Of a stretch of DNA of 64,000 nucleotides, positions 26,567-33,497 are shown one piece after another (position 1 is the stretch's first letter; the number at the start of each line of letters is the position of its first letter). A program made the position numbers and the translations under genes. This stretch comes from Zeaxanthinibacter enoshimensis. GTDB lineage: Bacteria > Bacteroidota > Bacteroidia > Flavobacteriales > Flavobacteriaceae. Below the pieces are notes generated by a model, which saw nothing but the letters and a program-made list of their open reading frames with translations, ran no database searches and had not been told where the DNA came from. The stretch lies in the NCBI RefSeq assembly GCF_004362865.1, contig NZ_SNYI01000002.1, positions 1,169,727 through 1,233,726 on the forward strand, read 5' to 3'.

Positions 26567-27743
26567 TGAAGATATCTTTGGCCACCTCGGCCTTGCTTTT
26601 TAATGCAAACGCCTTAATCCCTGAATTCTTGTCCAGGAATGATATTTTATTGGTATTTCCCCCGAATCCGGCCCCCTCGTCTCTCAGCGAGTTCAGGACG
26701 ATGGCATCGAGGTTCTTCCTGGCCAGTTTCTCCCGGGCATGTACCACCTCGTTCTCGGTTTCCAGGGCAAAACCTACCAGGAATTGTTTTTGCTTCTTTT
26801 CCCCAAGGGATTTAAGGATGTCGGGGTTTTTTACAAGCTCGATCTGCATTTGATCTTCCTGTTTTTTGATCTTCTGGTCTGCTGTCTCCCGTGGCCTGTA
26901 ATCGGCTACCGCAGCAGCACAGATCACGATATGGCTATCGCCGAACTCGTCATGAACTGCCTTGTACATTTCATTTGCCGTAGTAACCCTCAGCAGTTTT
27001 ATTCCCGGAAATCCTGCCTGCAGATCTGTAGGTCCTGATACCAGGACCACTTCTGCCCCCAGGGCAGCGGCTTCGTCAGCCAGCGCAAATCCCATTCGCC
27101 CGCTGGAATAATTTCCGATGAAGCGGACAGGATCTATAGGTTCATATGTAGGCCCGGCAGTGATCAGTACTTTTTTACCGCGAAGCGGCATGCGCTCCGT
27201 ATAATATTCCCTGAGTTTTGATACTATGTCTTCGGGCTCAGCCATCCTGCCTTCTCCGTGCAGGCCGCTGGCCAGCTCTCCTGCCCCTGCGGGGATCATA
27301 ACGTTCCCATAAGACTCCAGGGTACTGAAAGAAGCTTTGGAGGATGGGTGTTTATACATATCAAGGTCCATTGCCGGGGCAAAGAAGACCGGGCATTTAG
27401 CCGAGAGATAAGTAGCCAGCAACAGGTTATCACAGGTCCCGGAAGCCATCTTAGAAAGTGTATTGGCCGTGGCCGGAGCAATCAGCATAAGATCAGCCCA
27501 CAAGCCCAGTTCCACGTGGTTATTCCAGTCTACACTTCCGTCTTCCTCCCGGATAAAATCGACCAAAGCCGGGTTCTTGGATAGTGTAGCCATGGTCAGG
27601 GGGGTAACGAAAGAAAGGGCGTCCTTCGTCAGAATTACTTTGACGTTGGCGCCCTCTTTAACGAGTAATCGTACGAGAAATGCAGATTTGTAAGCAGCAA
27701 TACCTCCGGTGACTCCCAAGAGTATATTCTTACCGCTCAGCAT
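26538..27743 (-). CDS. coaBC: bifunctional phosphopantothenoylcysteine decarboxylase / phosphopantothenate-cysteine ligase
   Basis: Two consecutive steps of coenzyme A synthesis. 401 aa. Residues 1-185 form the FMN-dependent CoaC decarboxylase: GVTGGIAAYKS, the active-site His in NNHVELG, PATANT motif and PAMDLDMYKHP. Residues 190-401 form the CoaB ligase: KKVLITAGPTYEPIDPVRFIGNYSSGRMG, AAAVADYRP and the KNPDILKSLG segment with the conserved Lys. It starts 1 bp after rpoZ and overlaps the DUF4835 gene by 29 bp. Confidence 0.97.
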   Translation of the reverse strand: MLSGKNILLGVTGGIAAYKSAFLVRLLVKEGANVKVILTKDALSFVTPLTMATLSKNPALVDFIREEDGSVDWNNHVELGLWADLMLIAPATANTLSKMASGTCDNLLLATYLSAKCPVFFAPAMDLDMYKHPSSKASFSTLESYGNVMIPAGAGELASGLHGEGRMAEPEDIVSKLREYYTERMPLRGKKVLITAGPTYEPIDPVRFIGNYSSGRMGFALADEAAALGAEVVLVSGPTDLQAGFPGIKLLRVTTANEMYKAVHDEFGDSHIVICAAAVADYRPRETADQKIKKQEDQMQIELVKNPDILKSLGEKKQKQFLVGFALETENEVVHAREKLARKNLDAIVLNSLRDEGAGFGGNTNKISFLDKNSGIKAFALKSKAEVAKDIFNEIIQRIQN

Positions 27744-27744
27744 T

Positions 27745-28080
27745 CTACTCTGAATCTTTCTCGGTATTCCTGTAATAGATCTTGTCTTCTAACCACTCCT
27801 GGATGGCCAGTGCATGTGGTTTTGGTAGTTTTTCGTAGAATTTGGACACTTCGATCTGTTCCTTGTTCTCAAAAACTTCTTCAAGGCTGTCACTGTAAGT
27901 AGCAAACTCTTCCAGTTTTTCTAGCAGCTCTTTCTTGATCTCAGAATTGATCTGGATAGCTCTTTTGGCCGTTATAGAGATAGCCTCGTAGATGTTCTCC
28001 GTTGGCTTATCAAACTCGTTACGGTTCACTGTAACCGTAGAAACGGGAGCTTTAGAATTCTTTAAATCGTTCATATTCAT
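27745..28080 (-). CDS. rpoZ: RNA polymerase omega subunit, Bacteroidota type
   Basis: 111 aa. Bacteroidota omega proteins are divergent; the recognisable core is TENIYEAISITAKRAIQINSEIKKELLEKLEEF (residues ~28-60), which aligns with the conserved helix that clamps the beta' tail. The position between bamD and coaBC is the standard one in this phylum. It overlaps bamD by 4 bp and is followed by coaBC after 1 bp. Confidence 0.9.
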   Translation of the reverse strand: MNMNDLKNSKAPVSTVTVNRNEFDKPTENIYEAISITAKRAIQINSEIKKELLEKLEEFATYSDSLEEVFENKEQIEVSKFYEKLPKPHALAIQEWLEDKIYYRNTEKDSE

Positions 28081-28907
28081 TTTGAGAGATTTTCTTGTTT
28101 TTGTACTTGCGCTAATTCACTTTCAATATCTTCTGCCAGCTTGTTCGCTTCTTTTGCAAACCTGGTATCAGGGTAATTCTTTATCAGGTTCTGGTAAGCA
28201 GCTTTGGCCGCAAGCAACCTTTCCTTCTTTTTCTGAACAGTACTGTTCATCGCCAGGTTTGTACTAGCCACTACTTTCAGGTACATAGCTTCTTCCCTGA
28301 ATACTGAACCGGGGTTATCGGACACAAAATTATCAAGCGCCGCGATCGCGGAAATGTTGTATTCCAGGATGTAAGACTTTCCTAACTTAGTGAATTGTTT
28401 GGCTATCTCGAATTCTTTACGCTCTTTTTTGGTCGTAAGTTCCCTGGCCATAGCATTCGCTTCTTCCAGGTATTCAGATTCCGGATACGTATTGATAAAC
28501 GACTGCAGCTTTACAAGGGCCTTGTCGGTATCAGTCTGGTCCAGGGAATAAGCCGGGGACAATTCGTAATAACTCTTAGCTCCTAAGAATGCCGCCTGTG
28601 ATGCCTTATCACTTTTAGGATAAGACTTCAGGAAACGCTCAAACTGGTAACCTGCAAAATTGTAATCTCCTATCTGGTAATATGAATCCGCAAGAAAGAA
28701 CATCACCCGTTCTCCTTGTGGCTTCCCTACATACTGGGGTGCTATTTGTGCCAGCAAACGGTTGGCACGCTTAAAATCACCTTCATCATACAGTTTCTCC
28801 GCCATTTCGTACTTGGCTTTTACATCTTCGTTCTTGAGTACCTTTTGGTAATCACTGCAAGAAAAAAGAAAGCCGGTTACAAAAAGTAGGAATAGGATTC
28901 GCCTCAT
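28077..28907 (-). CDS. bamD: outer membrane assembly lipoprotein BamD
   Basis: TPR lipoprotein of the BAM complex that folds outer-membrane beta-barrels. 276 aa. Lipobox LFSCSDYQ with Cys at residue 17. Five TPR-like helical pairs follow, e.g. KYEMAEKLYDEGDFKRANRLL, FFLADSYYQIGDYNFAGYQFERFLKSYPKSDKA and AKAAYQNLIKNYPDTRFAKEANKL. First gene of its operon, with an A/T-rich upstream region. Confidence 0.94.
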   Translation of the reverse strand: MRRILFLLFVTGFLFSCSDYQKVLKNEDVKAKYEMAEKLYDEGDFKRANRLLAQIAPQYVGKPQGERVMFFLADSYYQIGDYNFAGYQFERFLKSYPKSDKASQAAFLGAKSYYELSPAYSLDQTDTDKALVKLQSFINTYPESEYLEEANAMARELTTKKERKEFEIAKQFTKLGKSYILEYNISAIAALDNFVSDNPGSVFREEAMYLKVVASTNLAMNSTVQKKKERLLAAKAAYQNLIKNYPDTRFAKEANKLAEDIESELAQVQKQENLSK

Positions 28908-29047
28908 GCTAAAAAATATTTTGCAAAATTACGGAATATTGGTGGAATATAAAATTTCTTTATCAAAGAGATGACAAAGCAGGAGACTAATTTAAACAGC
29001 CAGTTCTATTCCAATCCGCGATTGGGGAAGATTTAACATAATCTCTC

Positions 29048-29066
29048 TTCGGGCTGCAAGCCGAAT
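29048..29066 (-). repeat. hairpin downstream of dapA
   Basis: TTCGG-CT pairs with AG-CCGAA, with one bulged G, about 15 bp past the dapA stop. No T run follows on the minus strand, so this is either a weak terminator or an RNA 3'-end stabiliser. The rest of 28908-29081 shows nothing else. Confidence 0.35.
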
Positions 29067-29081
29067 AAGTCAGATTAGCAT

Positions 29082-29969
29082 TCAGGCCTGGATGGTCTTA
29101 AATGATTTCATAAATCCGGCGATCTGGGCCGTAAGTTCACGGGTTGCCGGTACAAGGGGCAGCCTGACCTCAGGGTTGCACAGTCCCTGTGCCGCCATCA
29201 TGGCTTTTATCCCGGCAGGGTTCCCTTCCTTAAAAATAAGCTCCATCCCTTCCTTCATTTCCTCGTGCATGGCAAACGCCTCGTCTTCGACATGTTCCAG
29301 CCCCAGGCGGATCATTTTGCTGAACTCAGAAGGCAATCCCTGCGCGATTACGGATATAACCCCCGAGCCTCCTGAAAGCACTGTTTCCAGTGCGGTGATA
29401 TCATCCCCGGAAATAACCATAAAGTCTTCCGGTTTCTTTCCGATGATCTTGTTTACCTGCTCCATATTCCCGGATGCTTCCTTGACCGCCACGATGTTAG
29501 GCAGTTCAGCCAGCCGGAGCACGGTTTCGGGCAGAACATTGCTCCCTGTCCTTGAGGGCACGTTATACAGAATGATAGGTATGGCCGAAGCTTCAGCCAG
29601 CATTTTGTAATGCCGGTAGATACCCTCCTGTGTTGGCTTGTTATAGTATGGAGAAACGGAAAGAACTGCTTTAAATGGCTCCAGGTTGGTAGATTTAAGC
29701 TCATCGACCAGCTGAAAGGTATTATTACCTCCAACACCAAGTACCAGGGGAAGCCGGCCGGAATTCTGCTCGATCACGGTCTTGATAACCAGCTGCTTTT
29801 CACTTTTGGCAAGCGTAACTGATTCTCCAGTGGTACCAAGGACCACCAGGTAATCTACTCCTCCCGCAATGCAATGCTCCACCACCTGTTTTAAAGCCTC
29901 TACATCTATGGTAAAATCAGCGTTAAAAGGGGTAATCAATGCAACTCCTGTTCCGTATAATGCTTCCAT
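29082..29969 (-). CDS. dapA: 4-hydroxy-tetrahydrodipicolinate synthase
   Basis: Condenses pyruvate and aspartate semialdehyde, first committed step of the lysine/diaminopimelate branch. 295 aa TIM barrel. LVVLGTTGES (residues 41-50, pyruvate binding), YNVPSRTG with the catalytic Tyr135 and Arg, and Schiff-base Lys163 in VAVKEASGN. The start codon overlaps the stop of the upstream DUF6913 gene. dapF lies 20 kb away in another operon. Confidence 0.97.
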   Translation of the reverse strand: MEALYGTGVALITPFNADFTIDVEALKQVVEHCIAGGVDYLVVLGTTGESVTLAKSEKQLVIKTVIEQNSGRLPLVLGVGGNNTFQLVDELKSTNLEPFKAVLSVSPYYNKPTQEGIYRHYKMLAEASAIPIILYNVPSRTGSNVLPETVLRLAELPNIVAVKEASGNMEQVNKIIGKKPEDFMVISGDDITALETVLSGGSGVISVIAQGLPSEFSKMIRLGLEHVEDEAFAMHEEMKEGMELIFKEGNPAGIKAMMAAQGLCNPEVRLPLVPATRELTAQIAGFMKSFKTIQA

Positions 29970-30511
29970 CAGTCTAATTCGTTCAGTACTTTTAAATATT
30001 TGTGTAATTCCTGTTTAAACAATTTAAAATCATCAAGCGGTACTTCCAGGATAAGATCGTTCAGGTTCTTATCTACGCCAGAAAAACCGGCATTGATCCT
30101 TGCCCTGGTCTTAATGGTCATCAATTGCAACATCAGGTTCTCCTGGTCGTAATAATTCACCAGCAGATCGTATTCCCTGCTGAGGAACTCGAGTACGTAA
30201 CTGTTCTCTATCGCCCCTTTCCATCCCAGGTCCTTATCTGAAAAAACCGGGGTGGCGTAGGGAGAGTTCTTATCGTAGAACCCCTTGTAACCGATCACCT
30301 TGATCGCATTGGGCTGCAAGTTAAAGTCCGAAACGAATTCCGAAAAGCGTTCGGCCTTGTCAAACTGATCCAGGTTGACGATAACCCCGATCTGCTTTAT
30401 CCCCCTGCCCCTGGAGACCACTTTAGAGGGACTTTGCATCTCTGCTTTCAGGTATTTCAGCCCTGATTTGTGTTTGAATTTATCTTTAAGTCCCTTTAAA
30501 AACATGTACAT
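29969..30511 (-). CDS. DUF6913 domain protein
   Basis: 180 aa cytoplasmic protein without signal peptide. It matches DUF6913, a Bacteroidota family of unknown role: KQIGVIVNLDQFDKAERF, then VIGYKGF, FSDKDLGWKGAI and ILSREYDLLVNYYDQENLMLQLMTIKTRARINAGFSG-like segments. The Rossmann-like alternation suggests ligand binding but no catalytic motif is obvious. It is translationally coupled to dapA (the dapA ATG overlaps its stop) and divergent from the nucleotidase gene. Confidence 0.82.
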   Translation of the reverse strand: MYMFLKGLKDKFKHKSGLKYLKAEMQSPSKVVSRGRGIKQIGVIVNLDQFDKAERFSEFVSDFNLQPNAIKVIGYKGFYDKNSPYATPVFSDKDLGWKGAIENSYVLEFLSREYDLLVNYYDQENLMLQLMTIKTRARINAGFSGVDKNLNDLILEVPLDDFKLFKQELHKYLKVLNELD

Positions 30512-30571
30512 TTACATTTCTACAAATGTAAATAATATCCTTCCAAATACGCCGCTAAGATACGTCGCATA

Positions 30572-31336
30572 ATGAGTTTAAAAATAAAACATTTTGTTAT
30601 AATTATAACATTATTGGGTGTTTACTCTTGCAGGCAGCAACCGCAGAGCATAAAGGCGATCAGTGGTAAACAGCTGCTGATACACGAAGAACTTCCCGCA
30701 TCAGAGACAGTCGAGGCCTTTGTAAGACCTTACCGGGAACACCTGAACTCGGTGCTGGACAGTGCCCTGGCCTATGCCCCTCATCCCATCACCAGGACTG
30801 ATGGTACGCTTAATAGTTCAGAAGGCAACCTGCTGGCCGATATTGTCATGCAGGAAGCGAATCCTATAGTGGAGGCGCGCACCGGGCGGAAGATCGACTT
30901 TGTGATGCTGAACCACGGTGGGATCCGCAGCCTGATTTCCCAGGGCGAGGTTACAGCAAGAACCGCTTACGAGGTTATGCCCTTTGAAAATGTCATCGTG
31001 ATCCTTGCTATGAAAGGACAGGCGGTCCGCGACCTCGTAGATTACCTGGTTTCCTCCGGGGAGCCCCACCCTCTTTCAGGTATGCAGGTCCGCATCGGGC
31101 GAGACCGGGAACTAAAGTCGTTCCTGATTCAGGGAGCCCCATTTGACGAAGATAAGACCTATTATGTGGCCACGTCTGATTACCTGGCTAAGGGAGGAGA
31201 TTATATGGACTTTTTCAAATCCCGGGACACACTGATCGACACCGGATATTACCTGAGGAATGCCATGATAGACCACTTTAAACGCGTTGACACTTTGCGG
31301 GCATCAGTTGATGACCGCTTTATTCAAATTAATTAA
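30572..31336 (+). CDS. 5'-nucleotidase C-terminal-domain lipoprotein
   Basis: 254 aa, lipobox GVYSC (Cys at residue 17). The whole mature protein corresponds to the C-terminal substrate-binding domain of UshA-type 5'-nucleotidases: NSSEGNLLADIV, VMLNHGGIRSLISQGEVTARTAYEVMPFENVIVIL, and YYVATSDYLAKGGDYMDFF. By itself it lacks the metallophosphatase domain. That domain is encoded by the next gene, which starts 1 bp after this stop, so the two products probably assemble as one periplasmic enzyme. Confidence 0.9.
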   Translation: MSLKIKHFVIIITLLGVYSCRQQPQSIKAISGKQLLIHEELPASETVEAFVRPYREHLNSVLDSALAYAPHPITRTDGTLNSSEGNLLADIVMQEANPIVEARTGRKIDFVMLNHGGIRSLISQGEVTARTAYEVMPFENVIVILAMKGQAVRDLVDYLVSSGEPHPLSGMQVRIGRDRELKSFLIQGAPFDEDKTYYVATSDYLAKGGDYMDFFKSRDTLIDTGYYLRNAMIDHFKRVDTLRASVDDRFIQIN

Positions 31337-31337
31337 T

Positions 31338-32246
31338 ATGGAAAGAAGGTCCTTTATAAAGCGCACCGGCGCATCTTCTGCATTTATAGGCTTGGGAGGC
31401 CTTGGCTTGTCGGCCTGTTCCGGCCCGGAAGTAAAACACCTGACCATATTGCATACCAATGATGTTCACAGCCATATAGATCCATTCCCGGCAGACCACA
31501 GCGCTTTTCCGCTGAAAGGAGGAATCGCCAGGCGGGCTGCCCTGATCGAAGAGATCCGGCGTGAAAATCCAAATACCTTGTTGTTTGATGCCGGTGACAT
31601 TTTCCAGGGAACTCCGTATTTTAATTTTTACGGGGGAGAATTGGAATTCAAGCTGATGAGCATGATGCGATATGATGCCGCCACCATAGGAAACCATGAT
31701 TTTGACAATGGACTGGAAGGTTTCCTTGCACAATTACCCCATGCCAATTTCCCATTCCTTTCCGCTAATTATGATTTCACGGACACCATCCTTGACGGGA
31801 TGGTAAGGCCCTACAAGGTCTTTGAACGCGATGGACTGAAGATCGGGGTGTTTGGATTAGGGATCATGTTAAAAGGAATAGTGAACGATGCGCTCTATGG
31901 AGAAACTCGTTACCTGGACCCTATAGAAATGGCTCAAGAAATGTCTGACATCCTGAAAAAGGAGGAGCGGTGCCACGTCGTGATCTGCTTATCCCACCTG
32001 GGGTATGAATACAAGAGAGGTGAATTGCCCAGTGACCTGGACCTGGCAGCGGCCACCCGCGGGATCGACCTTATCATTGGCGGGCATACCCACACCTTCC
32101 TGGACAGGCCGGTAGTGAAGAAAAACCGCGACCAGCAGGATGTACTGGTTAACCAGGCCGGGTGTTACGGAGTTAACATGGGCCGGATCGATTTTTACTT
32201 TGATAATGATGGTATCCGGGCCAATGGCACCACTGTCAGTGTATAA
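31338..32246 (+). CDS. 5'-nucleotidase metallophosphatase-domain protein, Tat-like lipoprotein signal
   Basis: 302 aa. I use ATG 31338, one base after the preceding stop, rather than the in-frame ATG 51 bases upstream, because it places a twin-arginine-like signal RRSFIKRTG followed by lipobox LSAC at the N terminus. The calcineurin-like dinuclear-metal fold is complete: LHTNDVHSHI, FDAGDIFQGTP, TIGNHDFDNG, CLSHLGYEY and GGHTHTFLD. It is the catalytic half of a UshA-type nucleotidase whose C-terminal half is the gene just before. Confidence 0.93.
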   Translation: MERRSFIKRTGASSAFIGLGGLGLSACSGPEVKHLTILHTNDVHSHIDPFPADHSAFPLKGGIARRAALIEEIRRENPNTLLFDAGDIFQGTPYFNFYGGELEFKLMSMMRYDAATIGNHDFDNGLEGFLAQLPHANFPFLSANYDFTDTILDGMVRPYKVFERDGLKIGVFGLGIMLKGIVNDALYGETRYLDPIEMAQEMSDILKKEERCHVVICLSHLGYEYKRGELPSDLDLAAATRGIDLIIGGHTHTFLDRPVVKKNRDQQDVLVNQAGCYGVNMGRIDFYFDNDGIRANGTTVSV

Positions 32247-32273
32247 TACATATAACCTCAGCTCTAAAAAGCC

Positions 32274-33113
32274 TTGAAACAAGCGGATCCACATAAAAGC
32301 ATATTAAAGGCCGGTATCTTTAGATTCCGGGACCAGAAACTGGAGGCTGTGGAAGATGCTTTGGCTGTCGAAGACCCACTGGAGATCGGGATAATGATCC
32401 CAGGCCAGATTCCGCCTGTCCCGGCACAGACCATCTCGCTTACCATGCGAACCCCGGGGAATGACCGGGAACTGGCTGCCGGTTATTTATTTACCGAGGG
32501 TATTATCAGGCAGCGCGATGAGATTATACAGGTGCTGGATTTACCGGCCCTGGTCACCCTTGTCCTTAAGCCTGACCAGGAGCGAGACCTCAGCGTCCTC
32601 GAGAGACGTTCTGTCACCAGCAGCAGTTGTGGCGTATGCGGGAAACTGAGTGCATCCGCCATTCGCCGGGAGCCTGCATACCGGGAAAACGCCTCTTTTG
32701 AACCCATAGAGTCTAGCGTGCTCCAGGAGCTCCCCGAGAACCTGAGGGCTGCCCAACACAATTTTGAACGTACCGGAGGGCTGCATGCCGCGGCGCTTTT
32801 TGATGCTGAGGGTAACTTACAGTTGCTCCGGGAAGATGTAGGCAGACACAATGCTCTCGACAAATTGCTGGGCGCTGCCCTGATGGCCGGGATGCTTCCC
32901 CTGTCGCACCAGGTCCTCCTGCTGAGTGGCAGGACCAGCTTTGAGCTTGTCCAGAAAGCAGCCATGGGGGGAATCCGGATGGTGGTATCCGTCGGTGCAC
33001 CATCCAGCAAGGCCCTGCAGCTGGCCAGGGAGTACGACATTACACTTGCAGGCTTTTTAAAATCGAACGGCTTTAACATCTATCACGGGGAGAACAGGAT
33101 AAAATTTGATTAA
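32274..33113 (+). CDS. fdhD: formate dehydrogenase accessory sulfurtransferase FdhD
   Basis: Transfers sulfur to the bis-MGD cofactor of formate-dehydrogenase-type molybdoenzymes. 279 aa. The sulfur-relay motif SSSCGVCG (CxxC, about residues 119-126) and the LREDVGRHNALDKLLG nucleotide-cofactor segment are diagnostic. The chosen start is TTG at 32274, because the next ATG (residue 44) would cut into the conserved fold. It leads an operon with a DUF7009 gene and a YdeP-type molybdoenzyme, the likely client of FdhD here. Confidence 0.94.
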   Translation: MKQADPHKSILKAGIFRFRDQKLEAVEDALAVEDPLEIGIMIPGQIPPVPAQTISLTMRTPGNDRELAAGYLFTEGIIRQRDEIIQVLDLPALVTLVLKPDQERDLSVLERRSVTSSSCGVCGKLSASAIRREPAYRENASFEPIESSVLQELPENLRAAQHNFERTGGLHAAALFDAEGNLQLLREDVGRHNALDKLLGAALMAGMLPLSHQVLLLSGRTSFELVQKAAMGGIRMVVSVGAPSSKALQLAREYDITLAGFLKSNGFNIYHGENRIKFD

Positions 33114-33122
33114 ATTCAGGTT

Positions 33123-33497
33123 ATGAAAATCAGGATAAAAGATAATTCGGTTCGTTTCAGACTCACCAGGTCTGAAGTTGAGGAGTTTGGAAACACGGGG
33201 CACTACGCTTCGCATACAGAATTCAACGGTTCAAAGTTTGGATATGCCCTGCAGGTTCAGGACGGGATCAGCGAATTACAGGCCGGGTTCACTGATAACA
33301 CCATAACCTTGTATGTGCCAATTAATCTTGCAGAAGAATGGGCGAATACAGACAAAGTAGGTCTTGCGAACAGCTATACCCTGAATAGCGGGAAGCCATT
33401 GCTGTTATTGCTGGAAAAGGACTTTGTTTGTTTAGACGAACGCAGCGAGGACGAATCGGACAACTATCCCAATCCAAAAGCCACTATTCATGAGTGA
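33123..33497 (+). CDS. DUF7009 family protein
   Basis: 124 aa, no signal peptide. Matches the small DUF7009 family found in Bacteroidota beside fdhD and molybdopterin oxidoreductase genes: MKIRIKDNSVRFRLTRSEVEEF at the start and ITLYVPINLAEEWANTDKVG in the middle. It is mostly beta-strand with a Cys and acidic tail (LLEKDFVCLDERSED). Placement between fdhD and the ydeP-type gene (8-bp overlap with the latter) suggests a role in assembly or delivery of the molybdenum cofactor. This is inference from context. Confidence 0.83.
   Translation: MKIRIKDNSVRFRLTRSEVEEFGNTGHYASHTEFNGSKFGYALQVQDGISELQAGFTDNTITLYVPINLAEEWANTDKVGLANSYTLNSGKPLLLLLEKDFVCLDERSEDESDNYPNPKATIHE

Noticed and set aside
28908..29081. 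tRNA or small RNA gene between bamD and dapA
   Set aside because: The hairpin at 29048 has no cloverleaf partners and no T-loop or acceptor pattern.
31287..31337. Longer start of the metallophosphatase gene
   Set aside because: It would place 17 residues in front of the twin-arginine/lipobox signal peptide and overlap the preceding gene.
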